From Streptomyces beihaiensis (lineage in GTDB: Bacteria > Actinomycetota > Actinomycetes > Streptomycetales > Streptomycetaceae), in contig NZ_JAPHNL010000057.1 of NCBI RefSeq assembly GCF_026274175.1, forward strand, positions 1 through 64,000: DNA of 64,000 nt. Direction: 5' to 3'. The position numbers and the translations under genes were made by a program. The notes under the pieces were generated by a model. The model was not told the origin of the DNA. It searched no databases and saw only the letters and a program-made list of their open reading frames with translations. This document shows, one piece after another, positions 22,811 to 30,720 of the stretch. Within the stretch, counting starts at the first letter, position 1. Every line of letters begins with the position of its first letter.

Positions 22811-22850
22811 CCGCCCGCCGCCGGGGCCGGTGTCACCCGGCGGCGGGCGG
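22811..22850 (-). terminator. 15-bp perfect hairpin
   Basis: CCGCCCGCCGCCGGG (22811-22825) and CCCGGCGGCGGGCGG (22836-22850) around a 10-base loop. It follows the coiled-coil gene by 10 bases and precedes the VWA gene. Confidence 0.8.
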
Positions 22851-22859
22851 GGTCTTGGG

Positions 22860-23114
22860 TCATGCCCCGGCCTGCTCCTGAGCGAGCGGGACGTGAGGCT
22901 GGCTGCCGAATGGCTGGGTGGGGTCGAAGCGCGCGCCGCCGCTGTGCTCGCGCAGTTGGCGGTCGGCGGCTTCGTTGGCGGCTTGGAGTTGGGCCAGGCG
23001 CTCGTCGAGCTTCCGGGTGCGGTCCTTCTCGCTGGCGAGTTGGGCGCGGAGCCGGTTGGTCTGGGCGTCGTTGAAGCGGGTCCGCCACCTGCGGATGATG
23101 CTGGGGATCTTCAT
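22860..23114 (-). CDS. small coiled-coil protein
   Basis: An 84-residue protein; residues 10-60 (TNRLRAQLASEKDRTRKLDE, RLAQLQAANEAADRQL) are a clear coiled coil, and the tail is disordered. ATGA overlap with the preceding gene. Function unknown. Confidence 0.7.
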   Translation of the reverse strand: MKIPSIIRRWRTRFNDAQTNRLRAQLASEKDRTRKLDERLAQLQAANEAADRQLREHSGGARFDPTQPFGSQPHVPLAQEQAGA

Positions 23115-23554
23115 GCGTGCCTCGCGGTGCGGGTCGAGCGGGGAGGGCCGATGCGACGGTCGAAGCGGTCGAACGACTCGGTGAGTTCGCTGGCGATGGA
23201 CTCGCGGAAGTCGTCGTCGCGCAGGCAGTCGGGGAGGCGCACGATGTGCGTGCGCAGGATGCCGGTCTCGACGTCGTAGTCCTGGCCGGTGCTCCAGTCG
23301 GCGGCCGGGAACGTGTCCCGCAGCAGGATCGCGATGTCGTGATGCTGGCTGCCGTGGAGCGGCACTTCGCGGTGCCCGAACGGCGGGCGGGGGTCCGTGG
23401 TGAGCGCGAGGACAACCCAGCGAAGTCCTTCGTCCCAGCGGACGAGGGTGACGCGTACCTCGGCGAGACGGTGGCCGGTCACGGCGCGCAGTTGATCGCG
23501 CAGCGCATCGCGCGTGGCGATGTCGGCCCTGTGGGCGGCGGTCGCGTCGCTCAT
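23111..23554 (-). CDS. hypothetical phage protein
   Basis: A 147-residue protein. Helical start (ATRDALRDQLRAVTGHRLAE), then strands around WDEGLRWVVLALTTDPRPPF and acidic helices. ATGA overlaps on both sides. No family recognised. Confidence 0.7.
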   Translation of the reverse strand: MSDATAAHRADIATRDALRDQLRAVTGHRLAEVRVTLVRWDEGLRWVVLALTTDPRPPFGHREVPLHGSQHHDIAILLRDTFPAADWSTGQDYDVETGILRTHIVRLPDCLRDDDFRESIASELTESFDRFDRRIGPPRSTRTARHA

Positions 23555-23802
23555 GCCGCACCTCCGATGCCGTCGGTTGAGGTGACGGCGTCCGGGTGGT
23601 CGATGACCAGGTGCTGGAGGGCGTGCTCCAGGGCCGGGGGCTCCATGGCGTACCGGTCGGGGTCGTCCAGGGGCAGGCTGTCGTGCAGCCGCTGGAAGAC
23701 GACCTGTTGGACGCGCCGGGAGTGCTTGAGCCGGAAGTCGTACCACCAGGTGCGCACGTGGGTCAGCGGGCCGTGTGCGGCGATGTGCGTCGTTGCGGTC
23801 AT
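23551..23802 (-). CDS. hypothetical basic protein
   Basis: An 83-residue protein (THVRTWWYDFRLKHSRRVQQ, VVFQRLHDSLPLDD), His-rich and helical. AAAGGAG seven bases before the ATG starts a coupled three-gene group ending at the hairpin at 22811. Confidence 0.7.
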   Translation of the reverse strand: MTATTHIAAHGPLTHVRTWWYDFRLKHSRRVQQVVFQRLHDSLPLDDPDRYAMEPPALEHALQHLVIDHPDAVTSTDGIGGAA

Positions 23803-23850
23803 CGCCGTCTCCTTTCGGTCGGGTGATGCTGTCGGGTGGGGTCGAGGCGC

Positions 23851-24048
23851 TCAGCTGCTCTGCTGGGCCTCGTGGACGGCTGCGGTGACGATCACGCTGA
23901 CCAGCCACACGGCCAGACACGCCACGAGCCAGGCGCGCACCCACCCCGGCGCGCGGCCGGTGAGCGCGACGTATGCGAGCGGCGGCATCTCCACGGCGAA
24001 GCCGACGAGTCGGCCAGCCGTCTTGGCTCGGGTGCTGGAGTGGGTCAT
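23851..24048 (-). CDS. small two-pass membrane protein
   Basis: A 65-residue protein with hydrophobic segments around residues 12-32 and 37-57 (AWLVACLAVWLVSVIVTAAV). GAAGGGC upstream of the ATG. Function unknown. Confidence 0.65.
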   Translation of the reverse strand: MTHSSTRAKTAGRLVGFAVEMPPLAYVALTGRAPGWVRAWLVACLAVWLVSVIVTAAVHEAQQSS

Positions 24049-24068
24049 CGCGAGTAGCCCTTCAGGGG

Positions 24069-24368
24069 TCAGTCGGATCGGGTGGTGAGGGCCGCGCGGA
24101 CAGCGGCGGCGCCTCTGTGGGCGGTCTCGGGGCCGGGCGGCCGCCGACGGTGGCGCCACAGCTCGCGTCGGGCGGCGAGCAGGTCGGGGGGCTCGGCGTC
24201 GGGGTCGGCGATCAGCTGGGCGACGACGACCAGGACGTGACCCCAGGTCATGCCCTCGGTGCGGGCCTGCCCGAGGACGTCGCGGACTTGGTCGCTCGAC
24301 CAGTCGGGGCGGCAGGCCGCGGTGAGCGCGAGCAGCTGCGGCGTGGCCGGGCATGGCACGTCGGTCAT
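24069..24368 (-). CDS. hypothetical protein after the replication-type gene
   Basis: A 99-residue helical protein (PDWSSDQVRDVLGQARTEGM, TWGHVLVVVAQLIADPDAEP, then RRELWRHRRR). The pattern fits a small helix-turn-helix-like or helicase-loader-like protein, but no family is recognised. ATGA overlap links it to the large winged-helix gene upstream. Confidence 0.65.
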   Translation of the reverse strand: MTDVPCPATPQLLALTAACRPDWSSDQVRDVLGQARTEGMTWGHVLVVVAQLIADPDAEPPDLLAARRELWRHRRRPPGPETAHRGAAAVRAALTTRSD

Positions 24369-25732
24369 ATCGGCAGCCTCCTCAGCAGGGTCGTCAGGTC
24401 CGGTGGTCGGCAGGCGCGGCACACGCCGCCGGGCAGCGGTGTGCGCGAGGGCGCCCGACAGGCGTCGCACTCGTGCCAGCGGCCGGGCGGGCGCGGGTGG
24501 CCGGGGCGGTGCGGGCCGGGCGGGCGAGGCGGACGCTGACCGTCGGCGAGTCGGTAGGGGATGTCGATGCCGAGCTGCCGTTCCCGCTCGGCGAGTTCGG
24601 CTTCGATGCGGCGCAGCTTGGCGGCGGCAGCGCGGTCGCGTGCGCACACGTCGCACCGGACGCCGGTGTGCCAGATCCGCCCGGACTCGCACGCGGTCAG
24701 GCCGCAGCCGCGGCGAACTACTGCGGCGCCAAGCAGCCACCGGCCCGGATCGCGGATCGTCTCCGTGGAGGCGAACCGAAGCTGAAGCCGGGTCCGGAGC
24801 CGCTCGGGCTCCTGGCCTTCGTCGAGCTGGCGGCCGATCTCCCGCGCCAGCTCCCGCACCACGTACGGCGACAGGCCCGGAAGCAGCAGCTTCACCGGTT
24901 CCAGGACTCGCCAGATCCGCGGAGCGAATGTCGCCTCAGGCCGCTCGGGCGCGCGGCGGAACGTCGGCGTACGTGGCAGGTCTTCCACGGCCGGTCGCGC
25001 GCTACTACCGGTAGTTCGCCTCCGGCGGATGGAACCACCGGCCGGTGGTTCGTCCGGTGAGTCAGTCTGGGGGTGTTCCTTAGACGCGAGGGACCCCTCA
25101 CCAAGATCCGTACCCGATCCCTCATCAGAGTCCGCAGTGAGAGGAGGCTGCACCGGCTCGTCGTGCACGGTGTACACGTGCCGCCCCCGGTATCCCGCCC
25201 GCCGGTCGACGCTGATCCAGCCGAGGCCCTCCAGGACGCGGAGGATGCGGCGCACCGATCGCGGGTCGAGGGGCTGGCCGGCCTTCTTCCCGGACCGGTG
25301 CCTGAGCAGGCTGCCCAGGTCGGTGAGAGTGATGTGGTGGCCGGTGGCGGTGGCGTACGACAGGGCGGCGTACGCGCGCAGCTGGCGCGGGTTGAGGGCT
25401 TCGGCCGCGCGGGTGGGCACCCATGCCCCGTGTTCGGTCCGGCCGACGGCGCGTACGCGGCGTACGGCGGTTGTTCCGGTGCCGCCGGGCAGGGTGCGCC
25501 GGTAGCTGGTGACCTCGGCGATGTCGTCGTCCGGCGCGGGGCGCATCAGCTCGGTCAGGGCCCGTTCGACGGTCGACCGGGATATGCCGAGCAGCGCGGC
25601 GAGGTAGGCGACCCCGGCCTCGCAGCCGGTCTTGCGCCGCTCCAGGGCGGCGACCTTCGTGTACACGGACACGGTGGCGTCGCTGTAGAAGCCGACGATC
25701 ACGCGTAGCGGCACACGGACGCGTTGGGGCAT
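24365..25732 (-). CDS. winged-helix protein, probable replication initiator
   Basis: A 455-residue protein. The N-terminal region has two winged-helix-like units: residues 15-65 (VSVYTKVAALERRKTGCEAG, ALLGISRSTVERALTELM) and residues 112-190 (LNPRQLRAYAALSYATATGH, then DPRSVRRILRVLEGLGWISV), as in Rep/MarR-like replication proteins. A disordered middle is followed by a helical part and a C-terminal zinc region (CDVC, CDACRAP, CRAC). GGAGGTGA precedes the ATG by 5 bases. Its place at the head of the recombination block and the tandem winged helices suggest replication initiation; this is inference. Confidence 0.7.
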   Translation of the reverse strand: MPQRVRVPLRVIVGFYSDATVSVYTKVAALERRKTGCEAGVAYLAALLGISRSTVERALTELMRPAPDDDIAEVTSYRRTLPGGTGTTAVRRVRAVGRTEHGAWVPTRAAEALNPRQLRAYAALSYATATGHHITLTDLGSLLRHRSGKKAGQPLDPRSVRRILRVLEGLGWISVDRRAGYRGRHVYTVHDEPVQPPLTADSDEGSGTDLGEGSLASKEHPQTDSPDEPPAGGSIRRRRTTGSSARPAVEDLPRTPTFRRAPERPEATFAPRIWRVLEPVKLLLPGLSPYVVRELAREIGRQLDEGQEPERLRTRLQLRFASTETIRDPGRWLLGAAVVRRGCGLTACESGRIWHTGVRCDVCARDRAAAAKLRRIEAELAERERQLGIDIPYRLADGQRPPRPPGPHRPGHPRPPGRWHECDACRAPSRTPLPGGVCRACRPPDLTTLLRRLPI

Positions 25733-25780
25733 GGGGGTCACCTCCTCTCCGGAGCTGGCGGGAGCAGTGCGGGGATGCGG

Positions 25781-26077
25781 TCAGCTGGCGGCGTTACGCA
25801 GGCCGTCGATAGCGGCCGCGCAGGCGCCGTCGCCGTTGTCGCGGTCGTACAGCCGCGGGTCCAGTTCGTCGCTCAGGCGGATCTTCATCACGCGGCCTTG
25901 CAGGTAATCGAAGTACGGGTCCTGGCCTGCCTCGGCGAGGACTTCCGCCGCGCGCTGCGCCGTCATCGGTGCGATCGAGCGGGGGTCCAGGAACCCGAGT
26001 CCCTGCGGCTTGGACGCGTTGTAGAGCGCGGCCAGTACGGCGGCCCGGTCCAGGCCCGCAATGTTCACGCTGGTCAT
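25781..26077 (-). CDS. conserved small phage protein
   Basis: A 98-residue protein with the pattern LDRAAVLAALYNASKPQGLG, then PYFDYLQGRVMKIRLSD and RLYDRDNGDGA. I recognise this as a small conserved family found in phages and many bacteria, of unknown function. CCGGAGG precedes the ATG. Confidence 0.8.
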   Translation of the reverse strand: MTSVNIAGLDRAAVLAALYNASKPQGLGFLDPRSIAPMTAQRAAEVLAEAGQDPYFDYLQGRVMKIRLSDELDPRLYDRDNGDGACAAAIDGLRNAAS

Positions 26078-26090
26078 GGATGCCTCCGGC

Positions 26091-26603
26091 TCAGTCGTCG
26101 TCGCTGTGGTCGCTGGCGGTGTTCAGCAGTGCGGTCAGCCCTTCGGCCAGGGCCTGCATCTCGTGCCGGACCTCGGTGACGGTCAGGTCGGGGCCGTGGA
26201 CCAGGCGCTGCGCGTACTCGCGCCAGTGGGCGAGACCGGCGCGCAGGCGGGCGGTCTCCAGGTAGGCGAGCATTCCGCCAGTCAGGCGCAGCGTGGACTC
26301 GGAGAGTTCGAGCTGGCCGTCGTCGTCGAAGGTCCCGCGCGCAGTGCGTTGGAGGTGGAGGAAGCGCTGCGCCTCGCGGACGGCGCCCTCCTGCTCGCGG
26401 TTGGGCAGTTCGAGGCCGACGATGCGGACCTTGACGCTCGGCTCCTTCTCGGTGCCGGGCGCGGGCTCGGTGCGCTCGATCGCGGCGAACTCGATGATGG
26501 CCATGCGACGGCCGCCGGGCTGGTCGTACAGGGGCCGCACGTGCGGTTCCAGCGCCTCTTGGGCCGACGCGCTGACCTTGGCGTCGAACTTCAGCTGAGT
26601 CAC
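26091..26603 (-). CDS. hypothetical recombination-block protein
   Basis: A 170-residue protein whose gene overlaps the RuvC-like gene. The N-terminal part (QPGGRRMAIIEFAAIERTEP) is beta-rich and followed by a helical, acidic C-terminus. Position between RuvC-like and replication genes suggests a single-strand binding or recombination accessory role; sequence alone does not show it. Confidence 0.65.
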   Translation of the reverse strand: MTQLKFDAKVSASAQEALEPHVRPLYDQPGGRRMAIIEFAAIERTEPAPGTEKEPSVKVRIVGLELPNREQEGAVREAQRFLHLQRTARGTFDDDGQLELSESTLRLTGGMLAYLETARLRAGLAHWREYAQRLVHGPDLTVTEVRHEMQALAEGLTALLNTASDHSDDD

Positions 26604-27142
26604 GCGGGGTTGCCTTTCGGGACGGGCCAGTTGGCCTTGGTGAGCCGGTCGCGCTGGGCGGCGGGCAGGGAGAACTCGGGATGGCCAAGCCAGTCGAGTC
26701 CGGCCCAGCGCAGCCACGCGGCGTCGCACTGGTTGTCGTCGGCGAACTCGCGGCCGGTGCGCTTGAAGGCGGCCATGGCCATCGCGGTCTTGTCGGCCGA
26801 CGTGCTACCGGTGGCGTACGCCTTGAGTACCGTCGGGTTGACCACGGCGTACGGCGTCTTGAAGTCGACGAGCCGCAGGCGGATCGCGCCGTGCACCATG
26901 TGGATGGCCTTGATGGCCGGTCCCTTCAGGCCCGGCGGTGCCTCTTCCATGACGACGAGGTCGCAGGCGTCCCGGCCATGGGCGCCGTCGTCGAGGGCGA
27001 TGCCCACCTGGTCGACGATGTGCTGAAGGCGCCGGTCGCCGTCCTTCGCGTTCGTCTTGATCGTGCGGGTACTGCCGTCGGGGAGGCAGACACCTGTGGC
27101 GGTCATCGACAGGTCCAGTCCGAGGACACGGGGAGCAGTCAC
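26600..27142 (-). CDS. RuvC-like Holliday junction resolvase
   Basis: A 180-residue RNase H-fold nuclease. LGLDLSMTATGVC gives the first Asp (D10), LVVMEEAP the middle Glu near 66-67, and FADDNQCDAAWLRWAG the last acidic pair near 140-145, the RuvC layout. It would cut four-way junctions made during phage recombination or packaging. GTG start overlaps the ATPase gene stop by 4 bases. Confidence 0.88.
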   Translation of the reverse strand: MTAPRVLGLDLSMTATGVCLPDGSTRTIKTNAKDGDRRLQHIVDQVGIALDDGAHGRDACDLVVMEEAPPGLKGPAIKAIHMVHGAIRLRLVDFKTPYAVVNPTVLKAYATGSTSADKTAMAMAAFKRTGREFADDNQCDAAWLRWAGLDWLGHPEFSLPAAQRDRLTKANWPVPKGNPA

Positions 27143-28080
27143 GACTGCTGTGCTCCGTCCTGCGCGTCGGCGGCTGGGGCTGTGGTCGTCCACTCGTCGG
27201 TCTGTGGCTGCTTCGGCCGGGTCCGCTGCGCGGGCCGCTCGGACGTCTGGACGTCGCGGCGCAGCTGCTCGTGCTCAGGTCCGGCGATCGACGCCGCGTA
27301 CGTCTCCGCGTCCGTGGTCGCGTACGCGCGCGGCGAGGTCTCCAGTTCGCCGAAGCCCATGTCCCGTAGAAGGCCCTCGATGGTGAAGTCCGGGTAGGGC
27401 ACGTGGGCGCCGGGCGGGACCTGGAGACGGACTGAGCGGACGCCCGTCAGGTACGCCTCGCGTGGGCGCGGCATCTCCACGATCGCGTCGACCTCGAACG
27501 GCAGGTTCTTCTCGGCGCGGATCTTCCACGTCTTGTCCGTGGTGGGCTTGCCGTCGGGGCCGACGACGGCGACCTGTTCGAGACGGGCGATGAGGATGAC
27601 CGGGCCGTTGTGCTGGCGCAGTACGTCCAGCAGGCGACCCCACCGCTTCTTCGCGGCGTTCCACTGATCCATCGTGATCGTGGCGTCGCCGGAGCCGCCG
27701 CGGCCTTTCCGGACCGCGCGCTGGTTGGCGATGAGCTGCTGCTCGTCGGCGAGCATGTCCCACACGGCGGTCATCGAGTCGACGACCAGGGCATGGGGCT
27801 GGTCGTCGAAGGGCTGCTCGGTAGCCAGCCGGGTCATGAGACCGAGGTTGTTGAACGAGCCGTCGTGCTCGACGATCTCGTAGCGGGCGCCGGGCAGCGC
27901 CCCGTACAGGTCCGCCGAGCCCTCGCCGACCTCCAGCCAGAATGTTCGGTCCACCAGGTCGCTGGCGCTCAGTTCGGCGGCGGACCACGTCTTCCCAGCC
28001 TTCTCGCAACCGGCGAGGAGGATGATCGGCCAGGACGGTTTTCCGCTGGGCTGGCGGGTTTTCAGCTCGGGGGTGTTCAT
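27139..28080 (-). CDS. RecA-like phage ATPase (Sak4-type)
   Basis: A 313-residue ATPase. Walker A GCEKAGKT at residues 24-31, a Walker B strand ALVVDSM near residue 95, and a polar strand VILIARLEQ near 150 fit the RecA-like AAA proteins that act as phage single-strand annealing/recombination ATPases. The C-terminal 60 residues are disordered. GGAG lies five bases before the ATG. Sits with the RuvC-like gene in a coupled recombination block. Confidence 0.85.
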   Translation of the reverse strand: MNTPELKTRQPSGKPSWPIILLAGCEKAGKTWSAAELSASDLVDRTFWLEVGEGSADLYGALPGARYEIVEHDGSFNNLGLMTRLATEQPFDDQPHALVVDSMTAVWDMLADEQQLIANQRAVRKGRGGSGDATITMDQWNAAKKRWGRLLDVLRQHNGPVILIARLEQVAVVGPDGKPTTDKTWKIRAEKNLPFEVDAIVEMPRPREAYLTGVRSVRLQVPPGAHVPYPDFTIEGLLRDMGFGELETSPRAYATTDAETYAASIAGPEHEQLRRDVQTSERPAQRTRPKQPQTDEWTTTAPAADAQDGAQQS

Positions 28081-28583
28081 CGGGACTCCAGGGCAGGGCG
28101 GTGCTGGGTGATGGATGCCGCCCCGTGGGACAGGGTCATGACCTGCGGTGCGGCGGCCGGGCCGGAAGCGAGCCAACGCGCCTCCGGACCGGCGCTCTTG
28201 GACCCGTCCGGCGCAGGCGGGATCTCCGGAGCGCAAGCAGCGCGCGGAAGTCGCTCCTCCTCCGCCTTCGCTTCCGCTGCGCCGGTCCTTTCGGCGGCGG
28301 ACGACGCAAACGCCGGACGGGTGGTGGGGGGCGCGTCCGGCGCAGGCGGGGTCTGCGGGGCAGCTTCGGTCGGCCCCTCTCCCGCCTTGGCTTCCACGGC
28401 GGCCGGGGACAGGTCGGCGGCGGTGGACGGCGTTGACGCCGGACGCGCGGTCTGGGACCCGCTCGACACAGGCCGGGTCACGGGAGCCGGAGCAGAGGAC
28501 GGCTCCTCTCCGGCCTTCGATCCCGCAGCGGGCACTCGGGGCCCGGCGGGTGACGTTGATGTCGAGCGGGTGGTCTCGGTCAT
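28077..28583 (-). CDS. disordered repeat protein
   Basis: A 168-residue Ala/Pro/Ser/Thr-rich protein with no globular domain. Three diverged copies of a ~40-residue unit follow one another, each starting near [SA]KA[GE]E and containing a PAP/RP segment. Joined by ATGA overlaps to the ATPase gene on one side and a conserved gene on the other, so it is translated as part of the recombination block. May act as a flexible tether; function unknown. Confidence 0.7.
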   Translation of the reverse strand: MTETTRSTSTSPAGPRVPAAGSKAGEEPSSAPAPVTRPVSSGSQTARPASTPSTAADLSPAAVEAKAGEGPTEAAPQTPPAPDAPPTTRPAFASSAAERTGAAEAKAEEERLPRAACAPEIPPAPDGSKSAGPEARWLASGPAAAPQVMTLSHGAASITQHRPALESR

Positions 28584-29050
28584 GCCAGCCTCACCGGCCG
28601 GATCGTGATGCCGGGGGTGGGCGCGGTGCGGGCGTGCTCGGCGATCTCGCGTATCTGCTCGGCCCACGACAGCGACATGTCGCGTGGCGTCTGACCGGCG
28701 AGGGCCTTGAGGACGTCGCCGTGCACGGTGTCGAGGGTCTCGACGGGCTGGGGCAGCGACTCGATCTCCAGCAGGCCGCGCGGCGTGTTGGCCGGGTTCC
28801 AGCCGGTGAACACGACCGGTCCGGCGTACGGCTGCACGTTGGCGCCGAGCGCGGCGACCACGCACGAGCCGACGATGTTGCGCGGGTACCGGCGCGGGCG
28901 CAGCAGGCCCACGTCGTTGACCCATCCGGTCACGGCCAGGCCGGGCAGGCTGACGCGCACCTTGCCCTCCGGCCCGATGACCTCGTTCCAGTCGACGTTG
29001 CCGTCGTGGTGGGTGAGTTCGCCGTCGGCGCTCACGATCGCGTACCGCAT
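28580..29050 (-). CDS. hypothetical phage protein (DUF3846-like layout)
   Basis: A 156-residue protein. The first 80 residues (MRYAIVSADGELTHHDGNVD, then DVGLLRPRRYPRNIVGSCVV) resemble the layout of the small DUF3846 domain found in phages: an ubiquitin-sized fold with a NxxG and AxxxG pattern. The C-terminus is helical. Family name tentative. TGATG junction with the previous gene. Confidence 0.65.
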   Translation of the reverse strand: MRYAIVSADGELTHHDGNVDWNEVIGPEGKVRVSLPGLAVTGWVNDVGLLRPRRYPRNIVGSCVVAALGANVQPYAGPVVFTGWNPANTPRGLLEIESLPQPVETLDTVHGDVLKALAGQTPRDMSLSWAEQIREIAEHARTAPTPGITIRPVRLA

Positions 29051-29379
29051 CAGTACCTCCGGGGGACGGTCTTGAGGAGGCTGGCGGGCACCCAGGCGCG
29101 CACCGGGAACGTCGAAGCTGGCTCCCACACGACAGAGACCCACGTCTCGCCGCCGGGAGCGATGCAGATGCGGCCGGGCTTGCCGTCGAACCGGTACAGG
29201 AAGTTCGCGGGGGTGTCGTTGCGGACGACGCCGTAGTAGCCCGACTTGCGGTGGACAACGGGCTGGTACTGCGGCCACTGCTTGGCGAAGTGCTCCAGCA
29301 GCACCGTGAGAGGTTCGCTGGTGTCGATGACGGCGGTGGGCCGGTAGTCCGCCCGCCGCGCGGGCCTGTCGATGCTCAT
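29050..29379 (-). CDS. hypothetical phage protein
   Basis: A 109-residue beta-rich protein (YRPTAVIDTSEPLTVLLEHF, then GRICIAPGGETWVSVVWEPA). ATGA overlap upstream. No family recognised. Confidence 0.65.
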   Translation of the reverse strand: MSIDRPARRADYRPTAVIDTSEPLTVLLEHFAKQWPQYQPVVHRKSGYYGVVRNDTPANFLYRFDGKPGRICIAPGGETWVSVVWEPASTFPVRAWVPASLLKTVPRRY

Positions 29380-29717
29380 GCGTGGTGTCCTTGCTGCTCG
29401 TTGCCGACGGCGGGTCGGGAGTGCCCGATGCGGACCCGTTCCTGCTCCAGCTGGCGCACGCGGCGCTCCAGGGCCCGGATCCGGTCGCGCTGGCGGGCGA
29501 CTTCGCCGAGGTAGGCGGGCAGGGCCTCGCGGGCGAAGGCGATGAACTCGATGACGGGCAGGCGCTCGTCATCGGACCAGGTCTCCAGGAAGGAGATCGG
29601 GCCGACCCGGTCCGGCTCGCCGTGCTCGCTGGGCTCGACCTTCCAAGGACCGTTGGGCAGGCCGAGGATGACCTGCTGGGTGCGCTTCAGGTAGTCGCCG
29701 GTGAGCGGTTCATGCAC
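29376..29717 (-). CDS. hypothetical coiled-coil protein
   Basis: A 113-residue protein. The first half has FLETWSDDERLPVIEFIAFA; the second half is a long coiled coil (VARQRDRIRALERRVRQLEQ). GAGGAGG precedes the GTG. Function unknown. Confidence 0.65.
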   Translation of the reverse strand: MHEPLTGDYLKRTQQVILGLPNGPWKVEPSEHGEPDRVGPISFLETWSDDERLPVIEFIAFAREALPAYLGEVARQRDRIRALERRVRQLEQERVRIGHSRPAVGNEQQGHHA

Positions 29718-29934
29718 GGCGCGCCTCCTCGGCGTCGAGGGCGGCAAAGACCTGCCGCAGGACTTCGCAGACGCCGCCGAACTCGCGTGCCACGGCGAAG
29801 GAGTTGGCGGTGTCCATGTCGAGGGCGTTCGCCTCGTCGAGCACCTGGCGGGCTGTGCTGCGGGCGACGTCGAGAGGAGGGACGAACGTCGGCCTCAGGG
29901 CCGCAGGGCTGGTGTGTGCGATGCTGGTGGGCAT
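29710..29934 (-). CDS. small hypothetical protein
   Basis: A 74-residue helical protein (TARQVLDEANALDMDTANSF, then FGGVCEVLRQVFAALDAEEA). GAGGTG six bases before ATG 29934 decides that start over an upstream GTG. Confidence 0.65.
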   Translation of the reverse strand: MPTSIAHTSPAALRPTFVPPLDVARSTARQVLDEANALDMDTANSFAVAREFGGVCEVLRQVFAALDAEEARRA

Positions 29935-30015
29935 CGGGTCCACCTCGGTTCGTTCTGGTGATGGGTGGGGTGGGCCGAGGGCTCGTCGGGTGCGTCCGGC
30001 GGGCCCTCAGTGCGT

Positions 30016-30204
30016 TCAGGCGGCTGCGCGGACCGCTCGCGACGGGGCGGTCTGCTGCGGGATGGCTGGCCCGTCGACGGCGAGCAGCGTGCGGATGCGG
30101 TCCAGGACGCTGGGCGACGGCTCGGGGGCGGTGTCGGCGATCCGGCTGATGAAGTCGTCAGCGGACTCGCCAGGCTGGATGGTCAGGACGACCTCTCTGC
30201 TCAT
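30016..30204 (-). CDS. small hypothetical protein
   Basis: A 62-residue protein (MSREVVLTIQPGESADDFIS, RIADTAPEPSPSVLDRIRTL). ATGA overlap with the zinc-finger peptide gene. A GAGGGC/GCCCTC hairpin lies just after its stop (29977-30008). No family recognised. Confidence 0.65.
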   Translation of the reverse strand: MSREVVLTIQPGESADDFISRIADTAPEPSPSVLDRIRTLLAVDGPAIPQQTAPSRAVRAAA

Positions 30205-30323
30205 GAGACACCTGCCTTGAACTCCCTGTCGGCACCGCAGGCCCGGCACTGGGCGCGCCAGACCGGGTTGCGATGGCCGCAGTTGCACACCCACGGGCAG
30301 ACGGCGTCGATGCGGGCGCGCAT
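30201..30323 (-). CDS. 40-residue RanBP2-like zinc-finger peptide
   Basis: A 41-codon gene. The product is almost only a zinc finger: WVCNCGHRNPVWRAQCRACG, with W-x-C-x-C-x3-N-x6-C-x2-C, close to the RanBP2-type finger that binds RNA or ubiquitin in eukaryotes and occurs in some bacterial proteins. Its ATG overlaps the XRE gene stop (TGATG), its stop overlaps the next ATG (ATGA). Second gene of the early leftward operon, so made early after induction. Confidence 0.75.
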   Translation of the reverse strand: MRARIDAVCPWVCNCGHRNPVWRAQCRACGADREFKAGVS

Positions 30324-30571
30324 CAGGCCACGCTCCGGGAGTCCGAGCCACCGGGCTCGTCGCCGGACTTGGACACCAGGAGGTCATGGACGGTACAGCC
30401 GAAGATCTCGGCGACCGCCTTCAGATGCCTGGGGGCGAGTCCGCGTCTGGGGCGAGCCTTCTCAACGTCGTTGATGCGGCTCCTGCCGAGACCGACCCGC
30501 CTGGCGAGTTCGGCTTGACTCAAGCCAGCCTCTATCCGCCGACGGCGGAACTCCGCGGGGTCTTCGTTCAT
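30323..30571 (-). CDS. XRE-family regulator, first gene of leftward operon
   Basis: An 82-residue HTH_3 protein: FRRRRIEAGLSQAELARRVG, LGRSRINDVEKARPRRGLAP. It heads the long leftward operon, as Cro-type proteins do, and faces a second XRE gene across the control region. No ribosome site precedes ATG 30571, and a TACTGT lies seven bases upstream, which suggests a leaderless transcript with that hexamer as -10 and TTGTGG as -35. Could be Cro-like or the immunity repressor. Confidence 0.85.
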   Translation of the reverse strand: MNEDPAEFRRRRIEAGLSQAELARRVGLGRSRINDVEKARPRRGLAPRHLKAVAEIFGCTVHDLLVSKSGDEPGGSDSRSVA

Positions 30572-30720
30572 GCATACGACAGTACGACTTTGTATCACTC
30601 GCCACAAGTGACTAGTCCTGAAATCTTCTGTCACCCGTGAAGGAGTCGTGCACGGTCTCGCGCGGCCTGCCGCCCTTCAATAAAGTTCGAGAAAGTACGA
30701 GCGCCCACGAGGGGGAGCAG
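30572..30720. promoter_or_regulatory. phage divergent control region
   Basis: 149 bases between two divergent XRE genes. It is AT-richer than its surroundings. TACGA boxes occur as a pair at 30575-30587 (ATACGACAGTACGA) and within GTTCGAGAAAGTACGA at 30685-30700; TCACT/AGTGA half-sites lie at 30596-30612. The same elements recur at 15937-15980. Promoters for both directions must lie here. Confidence 0.8.
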
